Below, piece after piece: positions 1 through 7,547 of a stretch of 20,811 nucleotides of DNA (position 1 is its first letter; each line of letters begins with the position of its first letter). The DNA is from Firmicutes bacterium UBA6132 (GTDB lineage Bacteria > Bacillota_A > Clostridia > Tissierellales > Sedimentibacteraceae). Made by a program: the position numbers and the translations under genes. The notes under the pieces are model-generated. The model ran no database searches. It was not told the DNA's origin and saw nothing but the letters and a program-made list of their open reading frames with translations. The stretch covers positions 1 through 20,811 of the forward strand of contig DIVM01000219.1 in assembly GCA_002435835.1 (NCBI GenBank). Reading direction: 5' to 3'.

Positions 1-2
1 AT

Positions 3-947
3 GCTATAATTAGAAAAATATTAAATGGAACAGTATTTAGAAAACCAATTATATTAGACACAATCTCCCCTATTATTCCAAGTTGGAAGAAACCAATAAC
101 AATTGCAAGGCATTCCTACGGTGATTTATATGCATCAACTAGTATGGAGGTTGAAGCTGGAACAAAAGCAGAAATTATACTAACAGATAAAAATAATAAT
201 GAAATAAGAAAAACTATATTTGATTTCAAAGAAAAAGGTATAGTAATGGGTGAATACAACTTGGATTCATCAATAGAATATTTTGCTGAAACATGTTTTA
301 AACAAGCTATTTATGAAAAATCAGATTTAATGTTCTCTACTAAAGATACAGTTGTTAAAACATATGATAATAAATTTAAAGATATTTTTCATAAATTATA
401 TAATGAAAAATATAAAGAAACATTTCAAAACTTAGGTATAAATTATTTATATACATTAATTGACGATGCTGTTTCAAGAGCAATCAAATCTGAAGGTGGA
501 ATGATATGGGCTTGTAAAAATTACGATGGAGATGTAATGAGCGATATGGTTGCTACTGGATTTGGCAGCTTAGCTTTAATGACTTCTGTATTAGTATCAC
601 CTGATGGAACATATGAATTTGAAGCAGCTCATGGAACTGTAACAAGACACTATTATAAATATTTAAATGGAGAAACAACATCTACGAATCCAATGGCAAT
701 TATATTTGCATGGACCGGAGCACTGAGAAAACGAGGTGAATTGGATTCTAATGATAAATTAATTGAATTTTCTAACAAATTAGAAGAAGCATGTTTTAAT
801 ACAATTAATAGTGGAATTTTGACTAAAGACTTGTTCGAAATGTCCACTGTTGAAAATAAAAAGTGGGTAAATACTGAAGAAATAATTAATACCATATCCT
901 TGAATCTAAATTCACTTTACTTAAATTCATTAGTAACTTCTTCTTAA
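3..947 (+). CDS. icd: NADP-dependent isocitrate dehydrogenase, eukaryote-type (5' end outside window)
   Basis: This catalyses oxidative decarboxylation of isocitrate to 2-oxoglutarate with NADP, supplying 2-oxoglutarate and NADPH in the cytosol. The frame is open from base 3, so the gene begins upstream; about 314 C-terminal residues are visible of the roughly 400 usual for the homodimeric eukaryote-like type. Before the first in-frame Met (base 144) the frame already reads family sequence (AIIRKILNGTVFRKPII, then a WKKPI segment and RHSYGDLYAS). Further on are IDDAVSRAIKSEGG, WACKNYDGDVMSD (metal/substrate aspartates), EAAHGTVTRHY and TSTNPMAIIFAWT, all typical of this branch. The Met at 144 is therefore an internal residue, not the start. 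The gene ends in TAA and is followed by a hairpin terminator shared with the convergent nitroreductase gene. Family identity is seen directly; the physiological role is inferred. Confidence 0.95.
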   Translation, partial: AIIRKILNGTVFRKPIILDTISPIIPSWKKPITIARHSYGDLYASTSMEVEAGTKAEIILTDKNNNEIRKTIFDFKEKGIVMGEYNLDSSIEYFAETCFKQAIYEKSDLMFSTKDTVVKTYDNKFKDIFHKLYNEKYKETFQNLGINYLYTLIDDAVSRAIKSEGGMIWACKNYDGDVMSDMVATGFGSLALMTSVLVSPDGTYEFEAAHGTVTRHYYKYLNGETTSTNPMAIIFAWTGALRKRGELDSNDKLIEFSNKLEEACFNTINSGILTKDLFEMSTVENKKWVNTEEIINTISLNLNSLYLNSLVTSS

Positions 948-960
948 ATTCTTATCTGAA

Positions 961-991
961 AAGGTAATGAAAGTTTGTATTTCATTACCTT
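961..991. terminator. Bidirectional hairpin terminator between icd and the nitroreductase gene
   Basis: A perfect 12-bp inverted repeat AAGGTAATGAAA (961-972) / TTTCATTACCTT (980-991) has a 7-base loop. It lies between two convergent genes. T-rich sequence follows on both strands, so it can serve both directions. Confidence 0.8.
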
Positions 992-1003
992 CTTATTATA
1001 AAT

Positions 1004-1738
1004 TTATTTTTTCAAAAATCCAATTTTTCTAAAGAATACCCCAACATCATCTCTTGTTTTAGCCATTAGATAGCTTCCACTTCTCTTAGTCCATGTATCC
1101 TGTGTTTTACCATCAGTTCTTTCAATATAATAATCTTTAACTGTCTGGTTATATTCATTAATTAATAATTCTTGATTGCTATCATCATAAAAATCTACTT
1201 TATGTATTTCTTCTTGTGGAAGACGAGGCTTTACACCAGGGTTTTCATCAGGATATCCTAAGCATAACAAACATAATGGTGCAACCATTTCTGGAAGTTT
1301 AAATTCTTTTGACAAAGCTTCAACATCATTTCTAATTCCACCAACAACAACTCCACCTAAACCTAAACTTTGAGCAGCAATAAAGCTTTTTTGAAGAGCT
1401 AGTGAAGCATCAATAACAGCTACTGTATAACATTCAGTATTGCTAAATACTTCTTTGTCCGTATCTTCAAAATACTTTTTTCCCCTGTTTAAATCTGCAC
1501 AAAATAATAAAACTAATGGTGCTTCTTTAACCCAACGCTGTCCTCCTGCCGTTTCAGATAAAAATTCCTTTTTGCTCTGATCTTTAACTTCAATTATTGT
1601 ATAATGTTGAAAGTGGCTTGATGTTGGTGCCATTTGACCACATTTAATTATAGTGTCTACAATTTCCTTTTCTACTTTTTGATCTTTATATTTTCTTATA
1701 GACATGTGATTCATCAATAAATTAATAGTATCGTTCAT
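1004..1738 (-). CDS. NfsA/FRP-type FMN-dependent nitroreductase
   Basis: A 244-residue flavoprotein of the nitroreductase fold, NfsA/NfrA branch (usual length about 240-250), expected to reduce nitro compounds, quinones or flavins with NAD(P)H in the cytoplasm. The N-terminal SIRKYKDQ segment (about 13-20) and MAPTSSHFQHYTII (about 36-49) match the FMN-binding regions. A central glycine-rich LGLGGVVVGGIRND segment and the C-terminal TWTKRSGSYL...GVFFRKIGF tail are characteristic of this branch rather than of short NfsB-like enzymes. The ATG at 1738 follows GGAGGG closely. A good promoter lies upstream on the same strand, so the gene is probably transcribed alone. The natural substrate cannot be deduced. 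Confidence 0.88.
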   Translation of the reverse strand: MNDTINLLMNHMSIRKYKDQKVEKEIVDTIIKCGQMAPTSSHFQHYTIIEVKDQSKKEFLSETAGGQRWVKEAPLVLLFCADLNRGKKYFEDTDKEVFSNTECYTVAVIDASLALQKSFIAAQSLGLGGVVVGGIRNDVEALSKEFKLPEMVAPLCLLCLGYPDENPGVKPRLPQEEIHKVDFYDDSNQELLINEYNQTVKDYYIERTDGKTQDTWTKRSGSYLMAKTRDDVGVFFRKIGFLKK

Positions 1739-1765
1739 ATTCCCTCCATAAATATATTTAATTTA

Positions 1766-1794
1766 ATTATATGAAAATTTACACTTTTTTACAA
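1766..1794 (-). promoter_or_regulatory. Sigma-A promoter of the nitroreductase gene
   Basis: Read on the minus strand, -35 TTGTAA (1794-1789) and -10 TATAAT (1771-1766) are separated by exactly 17 bases. It lies about 30 bases upstream of the start codon. Confidence 0.65.
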
Positions 1795-1860
1795 GTATTA
1801 TGATTATAGAAAAATAAATACTATTAAAAAGAATTTAACACTAATAAGTTAAAAATTACA

Positions 1861-1890
1861 AAATCCTTCAGTATCGCTCAGGATGACAAG
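1861..1890 (-). repeat. Dispersed TGTCATCCTGAGCG-type intergenic element
   Basis: On the minus strand the segment reads TGTCATCCTGAGCG followed by ATACTGAAGGAT. It is a GC-richer island in very AT-rich intergenic DNA and can fold imperfectly (ATCCT against AGGAT). From memory, sequences with this core recur in intergenic regions of many unrelated bacteria; their function is unknown to me. Only one copy is seen in this window. Confidence 0.5.
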
Positions 1891-1992
1891 CCTAAGAAAT
1901 TTAACATATTGGTTTATAATCAAAGGATATATTTTAAAAATATAGAAACAATAAAAATTAATTCAAAAAATTTCATAAATATGGAGATAAAC

Positions 1993-3426
1993 ATGGAAAA
2001 AAAACATAATGGGCTAAATGCTACACATCTTACTATGATGGCTTTAGGAACTGTAATTGGAGGTTCGTTTTTTCTTGGTTCTTCAGTTGCTATTCACGCT
2101 GCTGGTCCTTCAATATTAATATCATACATTTTAGGTGGAATATTAGTATATTTCATTCTATTTGCATTTTCTGAAATGACAGTAGCTAATCCCGACTCAG
2201 GTTCTTTTAGGACATTTGCTGCAAATACTTTTGGCCCAGGAACTGGTTTCGTAGTAGGTTGGGTTTATTGGACTGGGATGGTTCTTGCAATGTCAAGTGA
2301 AGCAACTGCTGTATCAATATTAGTAAGAGAATGGTATCCTAATATTTCAATACCAGTTTTAGGAAGCTTAATAATTATTGGAGTAACTTTCCTCAATTTA
2401 TTAGGAGCTGATAAACTTAGCAAACTTGAAAGTGGTCTTGCTTCTATAAAATTATTAGCAATTGTATCTTTTATTGTTATAGGCTTGCTGCTAATTTCAG
2501 GATTGTTGGGTGGTGAAGCAATAGGGACAGGAGAACTAACAAATGAACCATTTATGCCAGGAGGAATAAGAGGTATTGCAGGAAGTATGTTAATTGTCAT
2601 ATTTTCATATGCGGGCTTTGAAATAATTGGTTTAGCAGCTTCCGAAGCAAAAGATCCTAAAAAAACAATCCCAAAAGCAATTACTTCTACTGTAATTTGT
2701 TTAGTTGGATTTTATATAGTTTCTGTTGCAGTTTTGTTGCCACTTATACCTACAGCAAGCCTTAGCGAAGATGTGAGCCCCATGGTTGCAGCATTAAATT
2801 TGCGCGGTATGGGATGGGCAGGTACTGTAATTAATATTGTACTTATAACTGCCATACTCTCAACCATGCTTGCTGCAATGTTTGGACTTGGCAGAATGAT
2901 GAGATCCCTTGCTGATGAAGGCCATGCTCCTACCTATTTACAAGATAAAAGCGACGTTCCATATAAAGGAATTTTATTTTCTGGAGCTTCCATGCTTCTT
3001 GGTTTATCCATCGGCCTTTTGCTTCCAAGTGTATATATGTTTTTAATTTCTTCAGGTGGATTTGCGCTACTTTTTACATATGCGGTAATTATGGCTACAC
3101 ATATTCGTTTTCGTAAAAAAAATGGTTGCCCTCCCGAAGGAAAATGTCAAATGCCTGGTTTCCCTTTTACATCTTGGATTGCTCTAATATGTTTAATTAC
3201 AATTATATTAAGCATGCCTTTTATCTCAGGGCAAAGTACAGGTCTTATTACAGGAATAATTATGATTATCTTTTATTCTTCAATATATTTAGCTATGAAG
3301 TTTGTAAATAATTCTCAAAAAAATTATGAATCTAATAAAATTAATATAAATCACAAAATTTTACCTGCTGAATATTCTGATGAATTAACAGATATTAATA
3401 TAAAAAAGCATGATTATAGAGATTGA
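1993..3426 (+). CDS. Amino-acid permease, APC superfamily
   Basis: A cytoplasmic-membrane secondary transporter of about 477 residues with about 12 predicted hydrophobic segments, probably a proton-coupled amino-acid symporter. The first helix carries the APC signature of glycines (ALGTVIGGSFFLGSS, then AAGPSILISY), followed by FAFSEMTVANPDSGSFRTFA in the second-helix region and FSYAGFEIIGLAASEAKDPKKTIPKAI around helices 6-7. This matches the AapA/GabP/YbxG-like amino-acid transporter subfamily. The frame extends upstream to a TTG at 1909, but GGAGA at 1983-1987 sits 5 bases before the ATG at 1993, and the residues before it do not resemble a permease N-terminus, so 1993 is chosen. A long hydrophilic tail ends the protein. 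It is followed by a strong terminator and looks monocistronic. The substrate is not predictable. Confidence 0.88.
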   Translation: MEKKHNGLNATHLTMMALGTVIGGSFFLGSSVAIHAAGPSILISYILGGILVYFILFAFSEMTVANPDSGSFRTFAANTFGPGTGFVVGWVYWTGMVLAMSSEATAVSILVREWYPNISIPVLGSLIIIGVTFLNLLGADKLSKLESGLASIKLLAIVSFIVIGLLLISGLLGGEAIGTGELTNEPFMPGGIRGIAGSMLIVIFSYAGFEIIGLAASEAKDPKKTIPKAITSTVICLVGFYIVSVAVLLPLIPTASLSEDVSPMVAALNLRGMGWAGTVINIVLITAILSTMLAAMFGLGRMMRSLADEGHAPTYLQDKSDVPYKGILFSGASMLLGLSIGLLLPSVYMFLISSGGFALLFTYAVIMATHIRFRKKNGCPPEGKCQMPGFPFTSWIALICLITIILSMPFISGQSTGLITGIIMIIFYSSIYLAMKFVNNSQKNYESNKININHKILPAEYSDELTDINIKKHDYRD

Positions 3427-3448
3427 TCACTCTCTCATTTACAACAAA

Positions 3449-3490
3449 AAAATGCATGTAATTTTTATTAAATACATGCATTTTGTATTT
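3449..3490 (+). terminator. Rho-independent terminator of the permease gene
   Basis: A perfect 12-bp stem AAAATGCATGTA (3449-3460) / TACATGCATTTT (3473-3484) with a 12-base loop and a T-rich tail starts 22 bases after the permease stop codon. Confidence 0.82.
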
Positions 3491-3518
3491 TAGATAAACC
3501 TATTTTATTGAAGTTTCC

Positions 3519-3547
3519 TTGTATACAGAAGTTAAGTATGATACAAT
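3519..3547 (+). promoter_or_regulatory. Predicted promoter for the small ORF at 3669
   Basis: TTGTAT (3519-3524) and TACAAT (3542-3547) are separated by 17 bases, with an extended -10 TG. It lies about 120 bases upstream of the small coding region, leaving a long leader in which I see no clear structure. Confidence 0.45.
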
Positions 3548-3668
3548 TTTTTTATCTCATAAACAATACGAAAGATCCAAACAAAAGCAGGTATTAAATA
3601 TAATTACAGGAGTTAAAAGCATATTATAAATGTTCTAAAATTAAAAAGAAAGCGGTGAATAGTGAATA

Positions 3669-3929
3669 ATGGTAAGAACTAAAACTCTAAAGATGGGTGA
3701 AATTAACCGCAAAGATATTGTAGAATACTTTCTTAAAATAGGTGGAACTACAGAAGATGAAGAAACGTTCAAAGGGCATTTTTGGGAGGTAACAGTCGGG
3801 CCCCAAACTTCAATGAAATTTAATGTTTTAAACATCAGAAACATTTTAGTTACCTTTAAAATTGAAGAGAAAGAATTTGATGATTTTATTTCTGCATTTA
3901 ATTTATGCTTTTTAAGGGGAGGCGGTTAG
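3669..3929 (+). CDS. Small hypothetical protein, 86 residues
   Basis: I do not recognise this family with certainty. The product is small and soluble, with no signal peptide or membrane segment. It has an N-terminal helix-like stretch (INRKDIVEYFLKIGG), then alternating hydrophobic strands including GHFWEVTVGP, and ends in a hydrophobic helix followed by FLRGGG. That mix suggests a compact alpha/beta domain. It is probably real: the codon pattern is consistent, it has its own predicted promoter, and it is followed at once by a hairpin terminator. The ribosome binding site before ATG 3669 is weak (GGTGA about 10 bases upstream). Met9 at 3693 has no better site. It converges on the acetyltransferase gene. 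Confidence 0.6.
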   Translation: MVRTKTLKMGEINRKDIVEYFLKIGGTTEDEETFKGHFWEVTVGPQTSMKFNVLNIRNILVTFKIEEKEFDDFISAFNLCFLRGGG

Positions 3930-3936
3930 TAATAGT

Positions 3937-3960
3937 AAACCCGCTATAATTGGCGGGTTT
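3937..3960. terminator. Bidirectional terminator overlapping the end of the acetyltransferase gene
   Basis: AAACCCGC (3937-3944) pairs perfectly with GCGGGTTT (3953-3960) around an 8-base loop. The right arm and loop are inside the last codons of the minus-strand gene, and the left arm abuts its TAG stop. T-rich tails are short on both sides, so efficiency may be moderate. Confidence 0.7.
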
Positions 3961-4549
3961 GAATTTGTTCAGCTTTATTTAATATATTATTTAATTCATT
4001 AATATTAATTTCACTAATAGATTTAGGTTTTTTTGGTGATATATCATAATCATTTAACTTTAAACTATACCATTTAACATCATTCCAAGTGCCATTTTTA
4101 AAACCAACATTTTTTAGTACTCCAATTTCATCAAATCCAAACGAATGATGAAGTTTGTCACTTTTAATATTAGGTATAGTGACAACACCAATCATACTTA
4201 AATATCCTAATGATTTTGATAATTCTATTATACTATAATAAAGAGCTTTTCCAATATTCATGCTATGATAGTCAGATTTTATATAAACAGATGATTCAAC
4301 TGTCCAGTCATATGCTTCTCTTTCTCTAAATCTTGATATATAAGCATAACCAACAACTTCATTTTCAATTTCACACACAATAAGAGGAAATATTTTTTGA
4401 ATACTTAATAACCTTTTACTGAAATCTTCTAATGTAGGAACTTTACATTCAAAGGTAATTAAAGTGTCTGTAATATATTTTTCATATATATTTAATATTG
4501 CTTTATAATCTTTTTCATCTGCAATCCTGATTTTAATATTTTTAAGCAT
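3944..4549 (-). CDS. GNAT N-acetyltransferase, phosphinothricin acetyltransferase-like
   Basis: Transfers an acetyl group from acetyl-CoA to an amine in the cytosol; relatives act on phosphinothricin, methionine derivatives or amino acids. The protein has 201 residues. After the N-terminal IRIADEKDYKAILNIYE come TFECKVPTLEDF (about 33-43), EREAYDWTVESSVYI (about 76-90), the acetyl-CoA loop region NIGKAL (about 98-103), and LHHSFGFDEIGVLKNVGFKNGTWNDVKWY (about 133-161), the pattern of the Pat/bar subfamily. The arginine/glutamine at the start of the CoA-binding signature is replaced (MNIGKA), a mild departure. A hydrophilic tail of about 35 residues exceeds the usual 165-180 length. AGGTGGTGG precedes the start and overlaps the stop of the upstream ProX gene, so the two are one operon. 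The actual substrate is unknown. Confidence 0.85.
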   Translation of the reverse strand: MLKNIKIRIADEKDYKAILNIYEKYITDTLITFECKVPTLEDFSKRLLSIQKIFPLIVCEIENEVVGYAYISRFREREAYDWTVESSVYIKSDYHSMNIGKALYYSIIELSKSLGYLSMIGVVTIPNIKSDKLHHSFGFDEIGVLKNVGFKNGTWNDVKWYSLKLNDYDISPKKPKSISEININELNNILNKAEQIQTRQL

Positions 4550-4564
4550 ATTACCACCACCTAA

Positions 4565-5116
4565 TTATAATTCCACTACTGTTACTTCATGACCAGTGTA
4601 AGGTAAAAATCTTTCTAATAAATCTGAAGTTTTTATTTTAAGGCTTGAAGTATTTATACATGGATGACATCCAAAATATTCAGATTCATATATTTCCTTA
4701 TCTATTAACAACCGAACATTATGATCTTTATCATTCATTAGTCCAAGAACACTTACAGAACCTGGAGTAATATTTAAATGCTTTTCCATATATTCACCTT
4801 CTGCGAAAGAAAGCCTTGAACATCCAATTTGTTTTGATAAATCTTTAGTTAAAAATTTCTTATCACCAGGCATTAAAAGTAAATAAAAATCTGTTTTAGA
4901 ATTATTTCTTAAAAATAAATTTTTACAAATTTTAATACTAAGAGCTTCATCAATATCATTGCAGTCATCAATTGTTTGCGCTGCTTCATGATCTACTCTT
5001 ACAAAAGGTATATCTAATTTTTCAAGTAAATCATATGTATTTAGTTCTTTTTCAAGTCTGTTATCATCCATTGGTTTTGAATGATATAAAGTTTTATCAA
5101 TTTTAATATTAGCCAT
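4565..5116 (-). CDS. proX: ProX/YbaK-type prolyl-tRNA deacylase (stand-alone editing protein)
   Basis: A 183-residue trans-editing hydrolase that clears tRNA(Pro) mischarged with alanine, related to the INS editing domain of bacterial prolyl-tRNA synthetase. It shows YDLLEKLDIPFVRVDHEAAQTI (about 28-49), the KNLFLRN segment (about 65-71) carrying the conserved lysine, GSVSVLGLMND (about 119-129) and FGCHPCINTSSLKI (about 148-161), all typical of the ProX/PrdX branch. The N-terminus is about 15-20 residues longer than typical. AGAAGG precedes the ATG and a near-consensus promoter lies upstream. It is first in an operon with the acetyltransferase gene (15-base gap). In Stickland-fermenting clostridia a homologue sits beside proline reductase; no such genes are visible here. 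Confidence 0.85.
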   Translation of the reverse strand: MANIKIDKTLYHSKPMDDNRLEKELNTYDLLEKLDIPFVRVDHEAAQTIDDCNDIDEALSIKICKNLFLRNNSKTDFYLLLMPGDKKFLTKDLSKQIGCSRLSFAEGEYMEKHLNITPGSVSVLGLMNDKDHNVRLLIDKEIYESEYFGCHPCINTSSLKIKTSDLLERFLPYTGHEVTVVEL

Positions 5117-5144
5117 AGTAACCTTCTTTTATCATTTTAAAATC

Positions 5145-5173
5145 ATTTTAACAAGTTATTACTTTTATGTCAA
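5145..5173 (-). promoter_or_regulatory. Strong sigma-A promoter of the proX-acetyltransferase operon
   Basis: On the minus strand TTGACA (5173-5168) is followed after exactly 17 bases by TAAAAT (5150-5145), with an extended -10 TG. The transcript would have a leader of about 25 bases. Confidence 0.75.
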
Positions 5174-5387
5174 TATTAGTGTGTTTTAATATTAATTTAT
5201 CAATATTTTAAAAGTCTTTTAAATTTACTCTACTTTTACTCTAACTATATTATATTTTTAATAAAGATTTGGCATATGTTAATAATTGAATAAACTATTT
5301 TTTTTCGACAATATTTATGTTATTATATATATGTTTAAAATACCACTTCAATTATACATTAAATAAAAAAATAAAATGAGGACTTTT

Positions 5388-6950
5388 ATGAGTAAAGATA
5401 ACAATAATTATAAAGCATTAATTCACATACATTCAAATAAATTGCCAATATTGTGTAAAAGTATAATAATTGGATTATTTGTTGGCATTGTCATAACCGC
5501 CTACCGTTTAACCCTAATGCACGCAGAAGAAATTTCTTTTAAAATATATGCATATTTAAGAAATAATTTATTAATGATACCAATTGCATTTTTATTACTC
5601 AGTTTAGGTGGTTACATAATCGGATTGCTTTTATCAAAAAATAGCATGATTAGTGGTAGTGGTATACCACAAGTAAAAGGTGTTATTATGGGTTATTTTA
5701 ATTATAATTGGTTAGGTACTTTAATTGCAAAATTTTTTGGAGGCACTTTAGCAATTTTAGCCGGCCTATCACTTGGACGCGAAGGTCCATCTATACAACT
5801 TGGTGCTTGTGTAGGGCAAGCTGTTGGGGAAAAATTTTCATCTACAAGAACAGAAAAAAAAATGCTTATAGCAAGTGGGGCAAGTGCAGGACTCGCTGCA
5901 GCATTTAATGCCCCATTAGCAGGAGTAATGTTTGTATTAGAAGAAGTTTTTAAATATTTTTCTCCTATAATTTTACTTTCAACTATGATATCAGCAGTTG
6001 TAGCAGATTTTATTTCCAAATCTGTTTTTGGAATGAATCCTGTATTTAGTTTTGATTTGCAAGATACAATCCCTTTAAGCGGTTATTGGTTAATTTGCAT
6101 ACTTGGTATAGCACTTGGTATTAGTGGTTCAATTTATAACTATATTTTATTACAAACACAGAAACTTTATAAAAAAATAAAATGGCTAAATGTAAAAACA
6201 AAACCAATTATTCCATTTATGATTGCTGGTATTATAGGACTTTTTTTCCCAATTGTATTAGGTAGTGGACATAGTATAATTGAAGAATTACATCTTTCTA
6301 CAAGCCTAAGTTTATTAATCTTAATTCTTATAATAAAATTTCTATTTTCTATGATTAGCTTTGGTTCTGGAACACCGGGAGGTATATTTTTTCCTCTACT
6401 TATAATGGGAGCTACCATTGGAGCAATATTTGGTAATATTGGAGTTAACTTTTTTGGATTTGAACCTAATTTATTTTATAATTTTGTTGTTCTTGCAATG
6501 GCTGGATATTTTACAGCTATTGTTAGAGCTCCAATAACGGGTTCTGTTCTATTAATTGAAATGACTGGTTCATTCACTCATTTACTTGCTCTTACATTCG
6601 TCTCATTAGTAGCATATGTTGTAGCAGACTTGTTAAAAAGCACTCCAATTTATGAATCTTTATTAGAAAACCAAATTTCAGAAAAAGAAATTTTAATTGA
6701 TGAAAATAATGTAGAAAGTAAAACAACAGTAGATTTAGTTGTTCACTATGGATCAATAGTTGAAGAAAAACTTATTAAAGAAATAGATTTTCCGAAAAAT
6801 TGTTTACTTATAGCAATTAAAAGGGGTGGCAAAGATTTTATACCAAGAGGTGATACAAGAATATTAGCAGAAGATCATTTAATATTTATTACTGATTTAA
6901 ATAGTGAAACTAAATTAAGAGAAATGTTAGATAAAATTGCTACTTTTTAA
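5388..6950 (+). CDS. ClC-family H+/Cl- exchanger with C-terminal RCK_C (TrkA-C) domain
   Basis: A membrane protein of 520 residues. The ClC core covers roughly residues 20-425 and shows GSGIP (90-94), GREGPS (130-135), GTPGGIFFP (328-336) and the anion-site tyrosine in TPIYESL (Y422). E132 corresponds to the gating glutamate, and the LEE segment (184-186) keeps the internal proton-transfer glutamate, so a proton-coupled chloride/anion exchanger is more likely than a passive channel. After a linker, about residues 445-520 form a TrkA-C/RCK_C domain (VEEKLIKEIDFPKNCLLIAI... DHLIFITDL), likely a cytosolic ligand-sensing module. The frame opens at ATG 5376, but GAGGA at 5378-5382 with a 5-base spacer points to ATG 5388. 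The gene is single and ends at a strong terminator. Confidence 0.92.
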   Translation: MSKDNNNYKALIHIHSNKLPILCKSIIIGLFVGIVITAYRLTLMHAEEISFKIYAYLRNNLLMIPIAFLLLSLGGYIIGLLLSKNSMISGSGIPQVKGVIMGYFNYNWLGTLIAKFFGGTLAILAGLSLGREGPSIQLGACVGQAVGEKFSSTRTEKKMLIASGASAGLAAAFNAPLAGVMFVLEEVFKYFSPIILLSTMISAVVADFISKSVFGMNPVFSFDLQDTIPLSGYWLICILGIALGISGSIYNYILLQTQKLYKKIKWLNVKTKPIIPFMIAGIIGLFFPIVLGSGHSIIEELHLSTSLSLLILILIIKFLFSMISFGSGTPGGIFFPLLIMGATIGAIFGNIGVNFFGFEPNLFYNFVVLAMAGYFTAIVRAPITGSVLLIEMTGSFTHLLALTFVSLVAYVVADLLKSTPIYESLLENQISEKEILIDENNVESKTTVDLVVHYGSIVEEKLIKEIDFPKNCLLIAIKRGGKDFIPRGDTRILAEDHLIFITDLNSETKLREMLDKIATF

Positions 6951-6980
6951 TCTATTATAAATTGCTAACCTCTTAAAAAT

Positions 6981-7025
6981 AAATCTTTAAATAACATCTA
7001 TTTAATGTTATTTAAAGATTTTTTT
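6981..7025. terminator. Strong bidirectional terminator between the ClC and osmC-like genes
   Basis: A perfect 17-bp stem AAATCTTTAAATAACAT (6981-6997) / complement (7005-7021) has a 7-base loop. T-runs lie on the plus strand and on the minus strand (A-rich left flank). It sits exactly between two convergent genes. Confidence 0.88.
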
Positions 7026-7026
7026 A

Positions 7027-7467
7027 TTATAGAATATTTACTTTTTCTACCATTTCAGGCCTGTTATAAATTGTATCCTTCATTGGACAGTGTTGTTCAA
7101 TATAATCAACAAATTTTTTAATTTCTTCATTTGTATTATTAGCTTTAATATGGTAATTAGTAGTTATTTTAGAAAATCCAATTTTAATACTATTATCATC
7201 ATCCATACCGTCAGGATCAAATTGACCTTCCATGGTAACCTTAATTTCTTGCAAATGTATATTAAATTTACCAGAAAACCTTTTAACAACCATATATTTA
7301 CATGCTCCAAGTGCGTTTAGCAAAGCTTCGCCAGGATTCATACCGCCATTTGAGCCACCAAATTCTTCTGGTTCATCCAATATAAATGATTTTCCTCTTG
7401 CAGTGCATTCAACTTTATATTCATTGCCAGCTGATTTAATTTCTGTTTTTAAAGTTTGTATTGACAT
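7027..7467 (-). CDS. OsmC/Ohr-family thiol peroxidase-like protein
   Basis: A 146-residue cytosolic protein of the OsmC fold, a family reducing organic hydroperoxides through two cysteines. Both are present: C56 in NALGACKYMVVKRF and C127 in YIEQHCPMKDTIYN, each in its usual motif, and MNPGEALL precedes the first. The frame reaches an ATG at 7482, but a perfect AGGAGG (7473-7478) lies 5 bases before the ATG at 7467, which is taken as the start. It is 80 bases downstream of the IclR-type gene on the same strand and has no convincing promoter of its own, so read-through from that gene is possible. Substrate and reductant are unknown. Confidence 0.87.
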   Translation of the reverse strand: MSIQTLKTEIKSAGNEYKVECTARGKSFILDEPEEFGGSNGGMNPGEALLNALGACKYMVVKRFSGKFNIHLQEIKVTMEGQFDPDGMDDDNSIKIGFSKITTNYHIKANNTNEEIKKFVDYIEQHCPMKDTIYNRPEMVEKVNIL

Positions 7468-7547
7468 TTTTTCCTCCTGCATTTTTTTATCACCATTAGT
7501 TTAGTTAAAATGCGAAAAATTATTCAAATACAAAGTAAAATAATTTT

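Noticed and set aside
144..947. Isocitrate dehydrogenase starting at the ATG at base 144
   Set aside because: The same frame upstream to base 3 encodes conserved family sequence, so this Met is internal and the gene is cut by the window edge.
1909..1992. TTG-started N-terminal extension of the amino-acid permease
   Set aside because: No ribosome binding site precedes the TTG, the extension is AT-rich filler, and GGAGA with the right spacing precedes ATG 1993.
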